DNA of 30,212 nt. Source: Lachnospiraceae bacterium UBA4316 (GTDB lineage: Bacteria; Bacillota; Clostridia; Lachnospirales; Lachnospiraceae). Where the stretch lies: positions 1 to 30,212 of the forward strand of contig DGUG01000020.1 of assembly GCA_002394535.1 (NCBI GenBank), read 5' to 3'. Numbering within the stretch: position 1 is the stretch's first letter; each line of letters opens with the position of its first letter. Shown in pieces: positions 13,243-21,361 of the stretch. The notes under the pieces were generated by a model. The model did no database searches. It had not been told where the DNA came from and was given only the letters and a program-made list of their open reading frames with translations. The position numbers were made by a program, and so were the translations under genes.

Positions 13243-13262
13243 GCACTGTAGAGACATAATTG

Positions 13263-13289
13263 CCGAAGTACAGGCAACCGAAGTACAGG
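13263..13289 (+). repeat. 12-base direct repeat in the scaffold gene leader
   Basis: CCGAAGTACAGG occurs at 13263-13274 and again at 13278-13289, with a period of 15 bases. The second copy runs into the ribosome binding site AGGAGGTCT of the gene at 13298. Confidence 0.75.
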
Positions 13290-13297
13290 AGGTCTAA

Positions 13298-13948
13298 ATG
13301 GCTTTATCTAGGAAGTATCTTGCAACGCTTGGTATCGAAGCTGACAAAATCGATGAGATCATTACCGCTCACTCCGAGTCCATTGAAGCGGTCAAGTCTG
13401 ACCGGGACAAGTACAAGGCGCAGGTGGATGATCTGACCGAGAAGATTGGCAAGGATGCCGAAGCACTGAAGACGGCTCAGAAGGAATTGAGCGACCTGAA
13501 GGCGCAGGTTGATGCCGATGCAAAGGATCGTGAAGGCAAGGACTATGACGCACTGAAGGCAGAATTTGATAACTACAAAAAAGAGCAGGAAGCAAAGGCA
13601 GTGAAATCCGCAAAGGAATCAGCCCTGAAGGAACTGCTGTCTGACATGAAGATGTCCGACCGTGGGATGAAGCAGGTGCTGAAGTGGATGGGCGTTGATG
13701 GGTTCGAACTGGATGACTCCGGCAAGATCAAAGACGCAAGCACGCTCCGAAAGTCCATCAAGGAAGATTGGGGCGATTACATCCAGACGGAAGGTGCTAA
13801 GGGCGCAGACACGCCTACTCCGCCCGGTGGAACAGGCGGCGGCACTGGCAAGACCAAAGCGGAGATCATGAAGATCAAGAACACAAAGGAAAGACAGCAG
13901 GCAATTGCTGACAACCCAGAACTGTTCGGACTCCCTGCGGAAGAATGA
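13298..13948 (+). CDS. phage scaffolding protein (GP20 family)
   Basis: This is a 216-residue protein just upstream of the major capsid gene, the standard place for a scaffold. Residues about 25-110 form a long charged coiled coil (SDRDKYKAQVDDLTEKIGKD and onward). Then comes a conserved segment (ELLSDMKMSDRGMKQVLKWM), a Gly/Pro/Thr linker, and a C-terminal KIKNTKERQQAIADNPELFG helix of the kind that contacts capsid subunits. This order fits the GP20/DUF4355-type minor structural scaffolds. It directs procapsid assembly and is then expelled or degraded. Confidence 0.9.
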   Translation: MALSRKYLATLGIEADKIDEIITAHSESIEAVKSDRDKYKAQVDDLTEKIGKDAEALKTAQKELSDLKAQVDADAKDREGKDYDALKAEFDNYKKEQEAKAVKSAKESALKELLSDMKMSDRGMKQVLKWMGVDGFELDDSGKIKDASTLRKSIKEDWGDYIQTEGAKGADTPTPPGGTGGGTGKTKAEIMKIKNTKERQQAIADNPELFGLPAEE

Positions 13949-13971
13949 CCGAAAGGTCGGAAGGAGATTAA

Positions 13972-14985
13972 ATGGCAGGAATCGTAAAAACCGCTGATAT
14001 CGTGGCGGCACGTGAAGTAGATTTCGTAACAAGATTTGCCAATAACTGGCAGGAACTGATGGACATCATGGGGATCTCCCGGCTTGTCCCGAAAGTACCC
14101 GGTACTGTACTGAAGTCCAAGTATGCGTCTGTCACGCTTGAGGACGGCGCAGTTGCTGAAGGTGCGGTCATCCCGTACTCTCATGCAACCGTGAGTGAGA
14201 AGGACTATGCTCCGATTGTAATGAATAAGTATCGCAAGGGCGTTTCCGCTGAGGCGATTGCAGATCATGGATATGATGCGGCTGTTCAGTTGACCGATGA
14301 TCAGTTCCTGTTTGAACTTCAGGGCGAAGTCATTGACAACTTCTACGATTACGTTCAGACCGGGACGCTTATCAAGGCGGCAGTAACGTATCAGGCGGCT
14401 CTTGCAAAGGCGCAGGGTGAAGTCCGTAATAAGTGGAAGAAGATGAAGAAGGGCATTAGCGAGATCGTTGGCTTCTGCAACATCCTTGATGCTTATGACT
14501 ATCTTGGAGCGGCAGACATCACCGTACAGACGCTTTTCGGCATGAACTACATTGAGAACTTCCTCGGGTACAGCAAACTGTTCCTGACATCCGAAATTCC
14601 GTCCGGCAAGATCATTGCTACCCCGGTTGAGAACCTTGTTCTGTACTACATCAATCCGGCTGATTCTGACTTTGCCAAGGCGGGTCTAGAATTCCGTGTT
14701 GACGGTGATACTCCGCTGATCGGTTTCCATGTTGTGGGCAACTATGACACGGTCGTATCTGATTCCGTGGCTATCATGGGTATGGTTCTGTTCGCTGAGT
14801 ATGTTGACGGTATCGCAGTTGTTGACATCGGCACTGAGACCTACACGGCTGTTCAGAGCCCGGCTAAGGCAAACCTTGGAACGTACTTCGAGAAGGCGGC
14901 TGACAACACCTACTTCAAGACCACTGACACTGACATCGTAAATGGCAAGACCTACTACACCAGATCAGTGACGGCGGCAACCTGA
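13972..14985 (+). CDS. major capsid protein (HK97 fold)
   Basis: This is a 337-residue protein after the scaffold, preceded by GGAAGGAG and a tiny GACC-GAAA-GGTC hairpin (13947-13958). It opens with an N-arm (VKTADIVAAREVDFVTRFAN), has an E-loop region (TVLKSKYASVTLEDGAVAEG) and a P-domain/spine helix rich in charged residues. The last 45 or so residues (GTYFEKAADNTYFKTTDTD, GKTYYTRSVT) look like an added surface module often found at the C-terminus of phage structural proteins. The codon choice is strongly biased, as expected for a highly expressed gene. Confidence 0.92.
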   Translation: MAGIVKTADIVAAREVDFVTRFANNWQELMDIMGISRLVPKVPGTVLKSKYASVTLEDGAVAEGAVIPYSHATVSEKDYAPIVMNKYRKGVSAEAIADHGYDAAVQLTDDQFLFELQGEVIDNFYDYVQTGTLIKAAVTYQAALAKAQGEVRNKWKKMKKGISEIVGFCNILDAYDYLGAADITVQTLFGMNYIENFLGYSKLFLTSEIPSGKIIATPVENLVLYYINPADSDFAKAGLEFRVDGDTPLIGFHVVGNYDTVVSDSVAIMGMVLFAEYVDGIAVVDIGTETYTAVQSPAKANLGTYFEKAADNTYFKTTDTDIVNGKTYYTRSVTAAT

Positions 14986-15021
14986 TAGGTCGATACAAGA
15001 CCGAAGAGCGAGGGAAAGCAA

Positions 15022-15369
15022 ATGGCTTATAGAGTAATCAGGGATTTCCTTGACCTTGAAGATCAGAATCATCGGTACACGGTAGGGGATGAGTATCCCC
15101 GAAGTGGGCTTGCGCCGACCAAAGAGCGCATTATGTTCCTCCTTTCCTTCCAGAACCTGCTCCACGCTCCGGTCATCGAAGAAATACCGGGCTTTGAGGG
15201 CGCACTTAACCCGCCTGTGGAGCAGGGGATGGTTGAGGGAGAAACGCAGGATGCCGCAGAAGGCGCAAAAAAGGCTGTAGAAGCCGTTTCGGATGATGAG
15301 ACGAAGGAATATAAGCCTAAGCGCACAAGACGCTCTAAGACGGCAAAAAACACGGCTGAAGAGCATTAA
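15022..15369 (+). CDS. conserved structural-region protein with Lys-rich tail
   Basis: This is a 115-residue protein. The N-terminal part (YRVIRDFLDLEDQNHRYTVG, DEYPR) is a conserved domain found right after the capsid gene in many Firmicutes phages. The C-terminal part is acidic then strongly basic (KPKRTRRSKTAK). It may be a minor head or head-fibre-like component, but the function is unproven. A GGTC...GACC hairpin lies between it and the capsid gene. Confidence 0.75.
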   Translation: MAYRVIRDFLDLEDQNHRYTVGDEYPRSGLAPTKERIMFLLSFQNLLHAPVIEEIPGFEGALNPPVEQGMVEGETQDAAEGAKKAVEAVSDDETKEYKPKRTRRSKTAKNTAEEH

Positions 15370-15398
15370 GGCAGACCAAGCCAAAGAGGGCATAAAGT

Positions 15399-15851
15399 AT
15401 GATAACACTGACAAGTCTTTGCAGGGAAGTAAACAACTGGTTCGAGCGGAGCAGGTACACAGGGCTGTTCAGGATCAAGGACGGCGTTATTGACCTGAAC
15501 GAACTGGTTATGGACAACTCCCTGCAAGACGGTCAGTATTTTCGCATCATGGGCAGTGTGTTCAACGATGGTGTCCATCAGTACCCTACTTCCGACCTGA
15601 CCGATGAGACATTCACCGGGACGGTCTTGCCGATGGCTGTACCTGCGGACTTTATCGGCTTGCTGAGTGAGATCAATACATGGGTTGATAAGTACGGAAG
15701 CAGTGATGCGGTTAACAGCCCGTTCGCAAGTGAGTCGTTCGGTGGATATTCCTACAGTAAGGCAGGAACCGGAACCGGGGACAGCAATGATCCTGCATCA
15801 TGGACGGGGCACTTCAAGGGCAAACTGAACAAGTGGAGGAAGTTGAGATGA
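15399..15851 (+). CDS. head-tail connector protein
   Basis: This is a 150-residue protein. The family signature is REVNNWFERSR near the start, GQYFRIMGSVFNDGVHQYP in the middle, and SPFASESFGGYSYSKAGTG near the end, finishing with LNKWRKLR. Its position directly after the capsid genes matches the gp6-like adaptor that docks under the portal. The stop overlaps the next start (ATGA at 15848-15851). Confidence 0.82.
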   Translation: MITLTSLCREVNNWFERSRYTGLFRIKDGVIDLNELVMDNSLQDGQYFRIMGSVFNDGVHQYPTSDLTDETFTGTVLPMAVPADFIGLLSEINTWVDKYGSSDAVNSPFASESFGGYSYSKAGTGTGDSNDPASWTGHFKGKLNKWRKLR

Positions 15852-16201
15852 GCCTGTTATCTGAGGCTATGGAAACCTGCCACATGAAGGATAAAACCAC
15901 TGTGCCGGATGGCTACGGTGGCTTTTCCAGTGTATGGGTAGACGGTGCTACGTTCGATGCGGCGATTGTTTTTAACAATTCCATGGAAGCACGAACGGCG
16001 GAAAAACAGGGAGTGACAAGCCTGTACACGGTGACCACAAGCAGGTCAATCATCCTACAGTACCACGATGTGTTCGTCCGGGAACGTGACGGGAAAGTGT
16101 TCCGGGTTACATCGGACGGCGATGATCTGTATACACCTGCAAGCGCAGGTCTCGACATGAGACAGGCACAGGCAGAGGAGTGGGTGATACCGAATGGATA
16201 A
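15848..16201 (+). CDS. head closure / head-tail joining protein
   Basis: This is a 117-residue protein starting at ATG 15848, an ATGA overlap. It contains SVWVDGATFDAAIVF, EKQGVTSLYTVTTSR and a beta-rich HDVFVRERDGKVFRVTSDG core like the SPP1 gp16/HK97 head-tail joining fold. It sits second in the connector cluster, after the adaptor. The earlier in-frame ATG 15800 is inside the upstream gene. The function is inferred from the fold pattern and gene order. Confidence 0.78.
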   Translation: MSLLSEAMETCHMKDKTTVPDGYGGFSSVWVDGATFDAAIVFNNSMEARTAEKQGVTSLYTVTTSRSIILQYHDVFVRERDGKVFRVTSDGDDLYTPASAGLDMRQAQAEEWVIPNG

Positions 16202-16568
16202 AGAACAGGCTATCCAGAGTTTCTGGTCATCGTTCGGGCTGACCGCCTACGACTCAAGCACAATTCCAACGGGGGACAATGCACCTGAGCCGCCATATAT
16301 CACTTACGATGTAATCACGGACAGCATCGGCGCTCCCGTATTACTGACGGGTTCTCTGTGGTACCGATCAAACAGTTGGGCTGGCATCACGCACAAGAAA
16401 GACGAAATAGCCGCTGAAATCGGCTATGGCTATAAGATCATATCAATTGACGGCGGGTATCTGTACATCACAAAGGGAACGCCCTTCGCACAGCGTATGG
16501 CGGATGAAGATGACAGCATAAGAAGGATTGTCATCAATCTGATGGTGGAATTCTTAACCGCTTACTAA
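16194..16568 (+). CDS. tail completion / tail terminator protein
   Basis: This is a 124-residue protein overlapping the previous gene by 8 bases. Features are an N-terminal helix (DKEQAIQSFWSSFGLTAYDS), YITYDV and SLWYRSNSWAGIT strands, and IISIDGGYLYITKGTPFAQR. The position just before the major tail protein gene fits the tail terminator that caps the tail tube and joins it to the head. The usual gp10-like neighbour is missing here because it lies at 11737. Confidence 0.72.
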   Translation: MDKEQAIQSFWSSFGLTAYDSSTIPTGDNAPEPPYITYDVITDSIGAPVLLTGSLWYRSNSWAGITHKKDEIAAEIGYGYKIISIDGGYLYITKGTPFAQRMADEDDSIRRIVINLMVEFLTAY

Positions 16569-16582
16569 AAAGGAGAAAGCAA

Positions 16583-17146
16583 ATGGCAGGTAGATTTACA
16601 GTTATTCCTGAATCTACTTTTCAGGAATTGCAGATGGACGCAGGGGTTCTGCTGAGGACTTTCGACCCGGCTCAGCCCGCTGTGACTGATAGCGCAATAA
16701 TCTGCGCAACTACGGGCGGCATTCAGGCATCCTGCGCCGCTGAGTATTCTGATCTGGGAGAGGATGTTGATAACTGTCCCAACAATATGAAGGAACTGAA
16801 GCACCTCGATGCGTGGAACTGCACGATGTCCTTCACTTCGCTTGGAACTTCCCCGGCATCCATCAAACTTGCACTCGGTGCGGCTGATATTGATGGAACT
16901 GACGAAACGAAGATTGTTCCCCGTGCGGAACTGGCACAGACGGATTTTTCCGACATCTGGTGGGTTGGCGATCGTGCTGATGGCGGCTTCGTTGCCATTC
17001 AGTTAAAGAACGCTCTGTCCACGGGCGGCTTTTCCATCCAGACCACGAAGAACGGCAAGGGGCAGGTATCCGTGGAACTGACGGGGCACGTTTCCATCTC
17101 TGCGCAGAAGGTCGTGCCGATGGTTTTCTACAGCGCAGAGCCGTAA
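16583..17146 (+). CDS. major tail protein
   Basis: This is a 187-residue tail tube subunit. Blocks such as LQMDAGVLLRTFD, IICATTGGIQ and FSDIWWVGDRADGGFVAIQL are characteristic of the clostridial phage major tail protein family. It is followed by the tail chaperones and the tape measure gene, the canonical order. AAAAGGAG precedes the start. A diverged second copy of this gene lies in the baseplate region at 23085. Confidence 0.9.
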   Translation: MAGRFTVIPESTFQELQMDAGVLLRTFDPAQPAVTDSAIICATTGGIQASCAAEYSDLGEDVDNCPNNMKELKHLDAWNCTMSFTSLGTSPASIKLALGAADIDGTDETKIVPRAELAQTDFSDIWWVGDRADGGFVAIQLKNALSTGGFSIQTTKNGKGQVSVELTGHVSISAQKVVPMVFYSAEP

Positions 17147-17190
17147 ACCTGAGCAAAAAGGGCTACTAACATCAAGGAGGATTAATAGGG

Positions 17191-17604
17191 TTGAAGAATC
17201 TAGCAAACTGTACGCCGTCAGAATTTCTGAAGCAGACAAACAGAATCCGAAAAAGTGTAGAGCGGTGGCTGAAGGTAACTGACATCATGAACATCCGCAA
17301 GCGGATGCCGAAAGGGATGCCGGAACTGACCGCTGATCTGTCCGAGGATGAGGCACAGGCTGTCAAAGCTAAGCGTGACGAAATGTTGGCGGAACAGGTT
17401 CGCTTAAACGTAAGTGCGATTCTGGATGCATTACTGGACGAGCACCCTGAGGAAACGCTTGAAGTCCTCGCTCTGTGCTGTTTCGTTGAACCTGAAAATG
17501 TAGATGACTTCCCCGTTTCTGCATATCTCCGTACCGTGACGGAACTTCTTCAGGACGAGAACGTGATGGATTTTTTTACCTTATTGGCATCCTTGGTGAA
17601 GTAA
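17191..17604 (+). CDS. tail assembly chaperone G
   Basis: This is a 137-residue protein between the major tail protein and tape measure genes. It is acidic and helical (LSEDEAQAVKAKRDEMLAEQ, ILDALLDEHPEETLEVLALC). The start is TTG 17191, ten bases after AAGGAGG; no ATG fits. It is the short product of the lambda-like G/GT pair that binds tape measure protein during tail assembly. The slippery heptamer near its 3' end allows production of GT. Confidence 0.85.
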   Translation: MKNLANCTPSEFLKQTNRIRKSVERWLKVTDIMNIRKRMPKGMPELTADLSEDEAQAVKAKRDEMLAEQVRLNVSAILDALLDEHPEETLEVLALCCFVEPENVDDFPVSAYLRTVTELLQDENVMDFFTLLASLVK

Positions 17605-17909
17605 CATACGGTGAGGCAATACTCACTATATCCATACAACATCTGGAAATCTTAGGAAAACGCTACGTGATTGATCATTGCGTAGCGTTTTTCCGAAGTA
17701 AGCAGAAAGAAGAGGCGTACAGGATATATGTGACGGATACCATGAAGGCGATGTCAGAGTGCATAGCGAAAACCTACGGCGGGAACAGTCCAAAGTACAG
17801 GTATGCCGAAATTGTCGGGGATAATAAGCCTACTCAGGAAGAGCAAAGAACGCCGCAGGAGATTATAAGCAACATGAAGGATAAATTAAGCAAAATGGCA
17901 GGGGATTAA
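17191..17909 (+). CDS. tail assembly chaperone GT (made by -1 frameshift)
   Basis: Reading G to the heptamer T-TTT-TTT (17571-17577) and slipping back one base continues as YLIGILGEVTYGEAILTISI and runs through to TAA at 17907-17909, giving about 239 residues. The T part contains FFRSKQKEEAYRIYVTDTM and ends in KDKLSKMAGD. The frame from 17577 to 17909 is open without a stop and has no good independent start, as expected for a frameshift extension. G and GT together coat the tape measure protein. The ATG-less region before 17667 argues against a separate gene. Confidence 0.85.
17571..17577 (+). promoter_or_regulatory. -1 programmed frameshift slippery site
   Basis: TTTTTTT at 17571-17577 is read in frame G as GAT TTT TTT ACC, a perfect X-XXY-YYZ heptamer (T TTT TTT). 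Slippage joins frame G to the open frame of T. The site is 25 bases before the G stop. Confidence 0.85.
17657..17691 (+). terminator. terminator-like hairpin inside the T frame
   Basis: AAAACGCTACG (17657-17667) is a perfect 11-base inverted repeat of CGTAGCGTTTT (17681-17691), with a 13-base loop and five T in all at 17688-17692. It lies about 80 bases after the slippery site and 53 after the G stop, within the coding sequence of T. It may attenuate transcription before the tape measure gene or help control the G:GT ratio. Confidence 0.5.
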
Positions 17910-17912
17910 GAC

Positions 17913-20633
17913 ATGGATTTATTTGATCTGATTGCCAAAATAACCCTTGATACAACTGGTTATGAGAACGGATTACATGAGGCGGAGGGAAGCGCATCTT
18001 CGTTTGCTTCGAAACTAAGCGGCGGTCTTGGGAAGGCGGCAAAGATCGGGGCGGGAGCTGTCGCGGCTATAGGCACGGCATCCGTTGCGGCAGGAGCGGC
18101 ATTTCTGAAGGGTGCAGGAGATGTGGCGGCATACGGTGACAACATCGACAAGATGTCGCAGAAGATGGGTATGTCTTCTGATGCATATCAGGAATGGGAT
18201 GCTGTCATGAGGCATAGCGGAACAAGCATGGAAACCATGAAGGCTTCCATGAAGACGCTTGCCAACGCCGCAGAGTCGGGTTCCGATGCGTTTGAAAAAC
18301 TGGGCATTTCTCAGGAAGAGATTGCCAATATGTCGCAGGAGCAGTTATTTGAACGAACGATATCCGCTCTCCAGAATGTAGAGAGTGAAACGGAGCGCAC
18401 CTATCTCGCAGGGAAGACGCTCGGAAGAGGCGCAACGGAACTTGGAGCCCTGCTTAATACTTCCGCTGAGGATACGCAGAAGATGCGTGACCGGGTGCGT
18501 GAGTTAGGCGGCGTAATGTCTAGCAAGGCTGTAAAAGCATCCGCAAGATATCAGGACAGCCTACAGGATATGCAGACCGCAATGAGCGGCATCAAGAATA
18601 ACTTGATGGCATCATTCCTCCCGTCAATTACTAAGATCATGGACGGCATTACCGAGGTGTTCGGCGGCGATTCCGATAAGGGCGTTGCCATGATCGAGAA
18701 GGGCGTGAACAGGCTTGTGAAGAAGCTTGGGAAAAAACTCCCGGAAATGATGAACACGGCGAGTAAAATCTTCACTGCCTTAGGTTCCGCTATTTCCACG
18801 AACCTTCCGAAGATACTGACGGGGGCTGTTAATTTTGTTGTTTCTGCATTGCCCGGCGTTATTTCCGGGCTGTTTAATATTGTTATTCCGGCTGTTGTAA
18901 CTCTCGTTACCTCAGTTGCAAAAGCCTTGCCCGGCTTGCTGAAGGGGCTTTTCGTTGGCATAAAGGACGCATTCAAGAGCAACATAGGAGTGATTAAGTC
19001 CGAGGGCGGAGGGCTATTAAGTGCGATTGCGCAGGGGCTGAAAGACGGCGTTACTGCTATACCTGAAGCAATTGACGGAATCCTGTCCAGTATAAGTACA
19101 TGGATCACGGAGAATGCTTCCTCGTTTGTTGATCAGGGCGTAGAGATTTTCACCAATATCACGGATGGTATTGCAAGCGCAATTACTTCTATCGGGGAAA
19201 CGCTCGGCAATATTGGAACCACAATCGGATCGTGGATAAGCGAAAATGGCGGAGACCTGATTAACAATGGCGTTGAGATATACGGCAAGATTCTTGAGGG
19301 CTTGAAAAATGGCATTCTTACAATCGGTTCTGCCCTTGGCGATATCATCACCAACTTCACTGATTGGATTAATGGTGATGGCGGCGAAAGCCTGAAAACA
19401 GGCGGATCAGACCTGTGGAACAAGATCAAGGATGGTATCGTAGATGCAATCGGTGCTGTTGTAGGCTTTTGGAGCGACATCCTCACTTCGCTTGGAAGTT
19501 GGCTTGAAGAGAATTACGGAAGCATTCAGGAAGCGGGCATCACGCTCCTTGGGTATATCGTAGAGGGATTTGTTTCTGTTGTCTCTGATATTGGCACTGG
19601 TCTGTTTAGCCTGATAGGTTCTGCAATCACATGGTGTATCGAAAATAAAGATACGATCATGGCTGTAGGTAAAAACATCCTTACTGCGATTGTAAGCGGC
19701 ATCATTTCCGTTATCGCAACGATTGGCAATGGGTTAGTTGACCTTGTATCCAACCTAATTACTTGGGTGTCTGACCATAGCGAAGAGATTAAGGCTGTTG
19801 GTACTGGTATCCTTGATTGGATTGTATCCGGCATTAAGGACTTTATAGCCAATATTAAGGACGGGCTTTCTGGGCTTGTCGGATCACTGGAAGAGAAGGT
19901 GACCGAAATCGGCTCAGGCATTAAGGGGCTTGGGCTTAACATCATCCTGAAAATCCGTGACGGAATAAAAGAGAAGATGAGCCGAATCAAGGCAGGATTC
20001 AGCAACCTTCTTAGCACTATCACGGAAAAGATTAGCAGTATTAACCTGCTTAGTGTTGGTAAAAAAATAATTGATGGTATTGTTGATGGCATAAAGAAAT
20101 TTGCCGGGCTTGTAGGGACTGCAATCAGGAACATTATCAGGGATGCGCTGAAAGTTGGGGCTAATACGAATGCCAAAAATACTGCTGTCGATACAGGATA
20201 TAAGGGCGGCAGTGAAGGTGATTTGCATCAGGCAAAAGCCCGGTACAAACCGTACCTTTTCAATCATGCGACCGTTTTCGGCAGGTATCGTGACCATAAC
20301 CTTGTAGCAGGCGAGGCAGGACCTGAAATGCTCCTCGGAGTCAACAAACTCAACACGATGCTTGAGACTTCTGTCCATAATGGCATGGTGGAGATGAGCG
20401 GCGCAGTAGGCGGCATGATGTCTCAGATGATATCAATGATACAGGGGATGCAAGCACAGCAGAGCGGCACAGCTCTTCAGCAGGAAATCCTGAACGTGCT
20501 GAATCAGTATTTCCCGCAGGTTGCAAACATGCAGTTGGTGCTTGATACGGGTGCTATTGCAGGGGCGGTTACTCCCGGAGTTAATCAGGCACTTGGCAAT
20601 CAGGTAGGCGGAAGACGGAGGCATAACGCATGA
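17913..20633 (+). CDS. tape measure protein
   Basis: This is a 906-residue protein that sets tail length and is ejected with the DNA. The N-terminal 200 residues are the TP901-like tail-length domain: an Ala/Gly-rich hydrophobic segment (LGKAAKIGAGAVAAIGTASV) followed by DNIDKMSQKMGMSSDAYQEW. The centre consists of long hydrophobic repeats with recurring Trp (SWISENGG, DWINGDGG, SWLEENYG, TWCIENKD, TWVSDHSEE) at roughly regular intervals. The C-terminus has AGEAGPEMLLGVNKLN and a Gln/Met-rich helix. It follows the GT chaperone by three bases. Confidence 0.93.
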   Translation: MDLFDLIAKITLDTTGYENGLHEAEGSASSFASKLSGGLGKAAKIGAGAVAAIGTASVAAGAAFLKGAGDVAAYGDNIDKMSQKMGMSSDAYQEWDAVMRHSGTSMETMKASMKTLANAAESGSDAFEKLGISQEEIANMSQEQLFERTISALQNVESETERTYLAGKTLGRGATELGALLNTSAEDTQKMRDRVRELGGVMSSKAVKASARYQDSLQDMQTAMSGIKNNLMASFLPSITKIMDGITEVFGGDSDKGVAMIEKGVNRLVKKLGKKLPEMMNTASKIFTALGSAISTNLPKILTGAVNFVVSALPGVISGLFNIVIPAVVTLVTSVAKALPGLLKGLFVGIKDAFKSNIGVIKSEGGGLLSAIAQGLKDGVTAIPEAIDGILSSISTWITENASSFVDQGVEIFTNITDGIASAITSIGETLGNIGTTIGSWISENGGDLINNGVEIYGKILEGLKNGILTIGSALGDIITNFTDWINGDGGESLKTGGSDLWNKIKDGIVDAIGAVVGFWSDILTSLGSWLEENYGSIQEAGITLLGYIVEGFVSVVSDIGTGLFSLIGSAITWCIENKDTIMAVGKNILTAIVSGIISVIATIGNGLVDLVSNLITWVSDHSEEIKAVGTGILDWIVSGIKDFIANIKDGLSGLVGSLEEKVTEIGSGIKGLGLNIILKIRDGIKEKMSRIKAGFSNLLSTITEKISSINLLSVGKKIIDGIVDGIKKFAGLVGTAIRNIIRDALKVGANTNAKNTAVDTGYKGGSEGDLHQAKARYKPYLFNHATVFGRYRDHNLVAGEAGPEMLLGVNKLNTMLETSVHNGMVEMSGAVGGMMSQMISMIQGMQAQQSGTALQQEILNVLNQYFPQVANMQLVLDTGAIAGAVTPGVNQALGNQVGGRRRHNA

Positions 20634-21361
20634 GCAATAAGTATGAAACCCGGTACGGCGTGACCTTCAATGGGAATCACAGCTTCAGGAAGTACAGGCT
20701 TTTGCCCACTTCTGCGCCTGTAATTTCCCCGCCTGAGGTAAAAACCTTCTACGTTGATGTTCCCGGCGCAGACGGGAGTCTTGATCTGACAGAAGTGCTG
20801 ACGGGCTATGTCACATATGGAGACCGGGACGGCGATTTCAATTTTCAGATTTATGCGCCGAAAGAGGAATGGTACGATGTCTACAATGATGTCGTACATG
20901 ATCTGAACGGGAAACAGGCGGATGTCATTCTGGATGAGGATGCGCAGTATTACTACAAGGGGCGGCTTACGGTGGGCAAGCCGTCCTTTGGCAAGAACAC
21001 GGCAAAGTTAAAAATCAGCGGCGTTTTTTCCGCCAATAAGTATGTGCAGGATACATACAGCGGAAATGACTGGCTGTGGGATCCTTTCGACTTCGAGAAC
21101 GGTATTGCCCGTGAATACTATCAAATCAACGTGAGGAACAGTAAGACCATCACGCTGATTGGCAGTGAATTGATCGTTTGTCCGATTTTCACACTGGACA
21201 GCGGAAACCTGACGGCTGTGGTAAACGGCAATCGGTATATTCTGGAGTCAGGCGAGAACATCTTCCTTGATATTCTGCTGACTGAAAGCAACCTTGATGT
21301 AACCTTCCTTGGGAACGGAGTCGTAACGGTGAATTACAGAATCGGAGGGACGGATACCTGA
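20630..21361 (+). CDS. distal tail protein (Dit)
   Basis: This is a 243-residue protein overlapping the tape measure gene by ATGA. Residues about 3-100 match the Dit N-terminal domain: YGVTFNGNHSFRKYRLLPTS, TFYVDVPGADGSLDLTEVL, YDVYNDVVHDLNGK, and then a YYYKGRLTVGK strand. Dit forms the hexameric hub at the tail tip to which Tal and baseplate proteins attach. The C-terminal galectin-like half is present, so length is normal. It overlaps the Tal start by one base. Confidence 0.9.
   Translation: MSNKYETRYGVTFNGNHSFRKYRLLPTSAPVISPPEVKTFYVDVPGADGSLDLTEVLTGYVTYGDRDGDFNFQIYAPKEEWYDVYNDVVHDLNGKQADVILDEDAQYYYKGRLTVGKPSFGKNTAKLKISGVFSANKYVQDTYSGNDWLWDPFDFENGIAREYYQINVRNSKTITLIGSELIVCPIFTLDSGNLTAVVNGNRYILESGENIFLDILLTESNLDVTFLGNGVVTVNYRIGGTDT

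Noticed and set aside
13619..14268. Two minus-strand frames across scaffold and capsid genes
   Set aside because: Both are antisense to highly expressed structural genes and show no family features.
17667..17909. Independent small gene between G and the tape measure gene
   Set aside because: The frame is open back to the slippery site, and the start at 17667 lacks a ribosome binding site; it is the T part of GT.
18551..19108. 185-residue minus-strand frame inside the tape measure gene
   Set aside because: It is antisense to a well-supported gene, has a low-complexity composition produced by the opposite strand, and has no promoter or ribosome binding site.
19526..20176. 216-residue minus-strand frame inside the tape measure gene
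   Set aside because: Same reason: a shadow of the repeated hydrophobic segments on the + strand.
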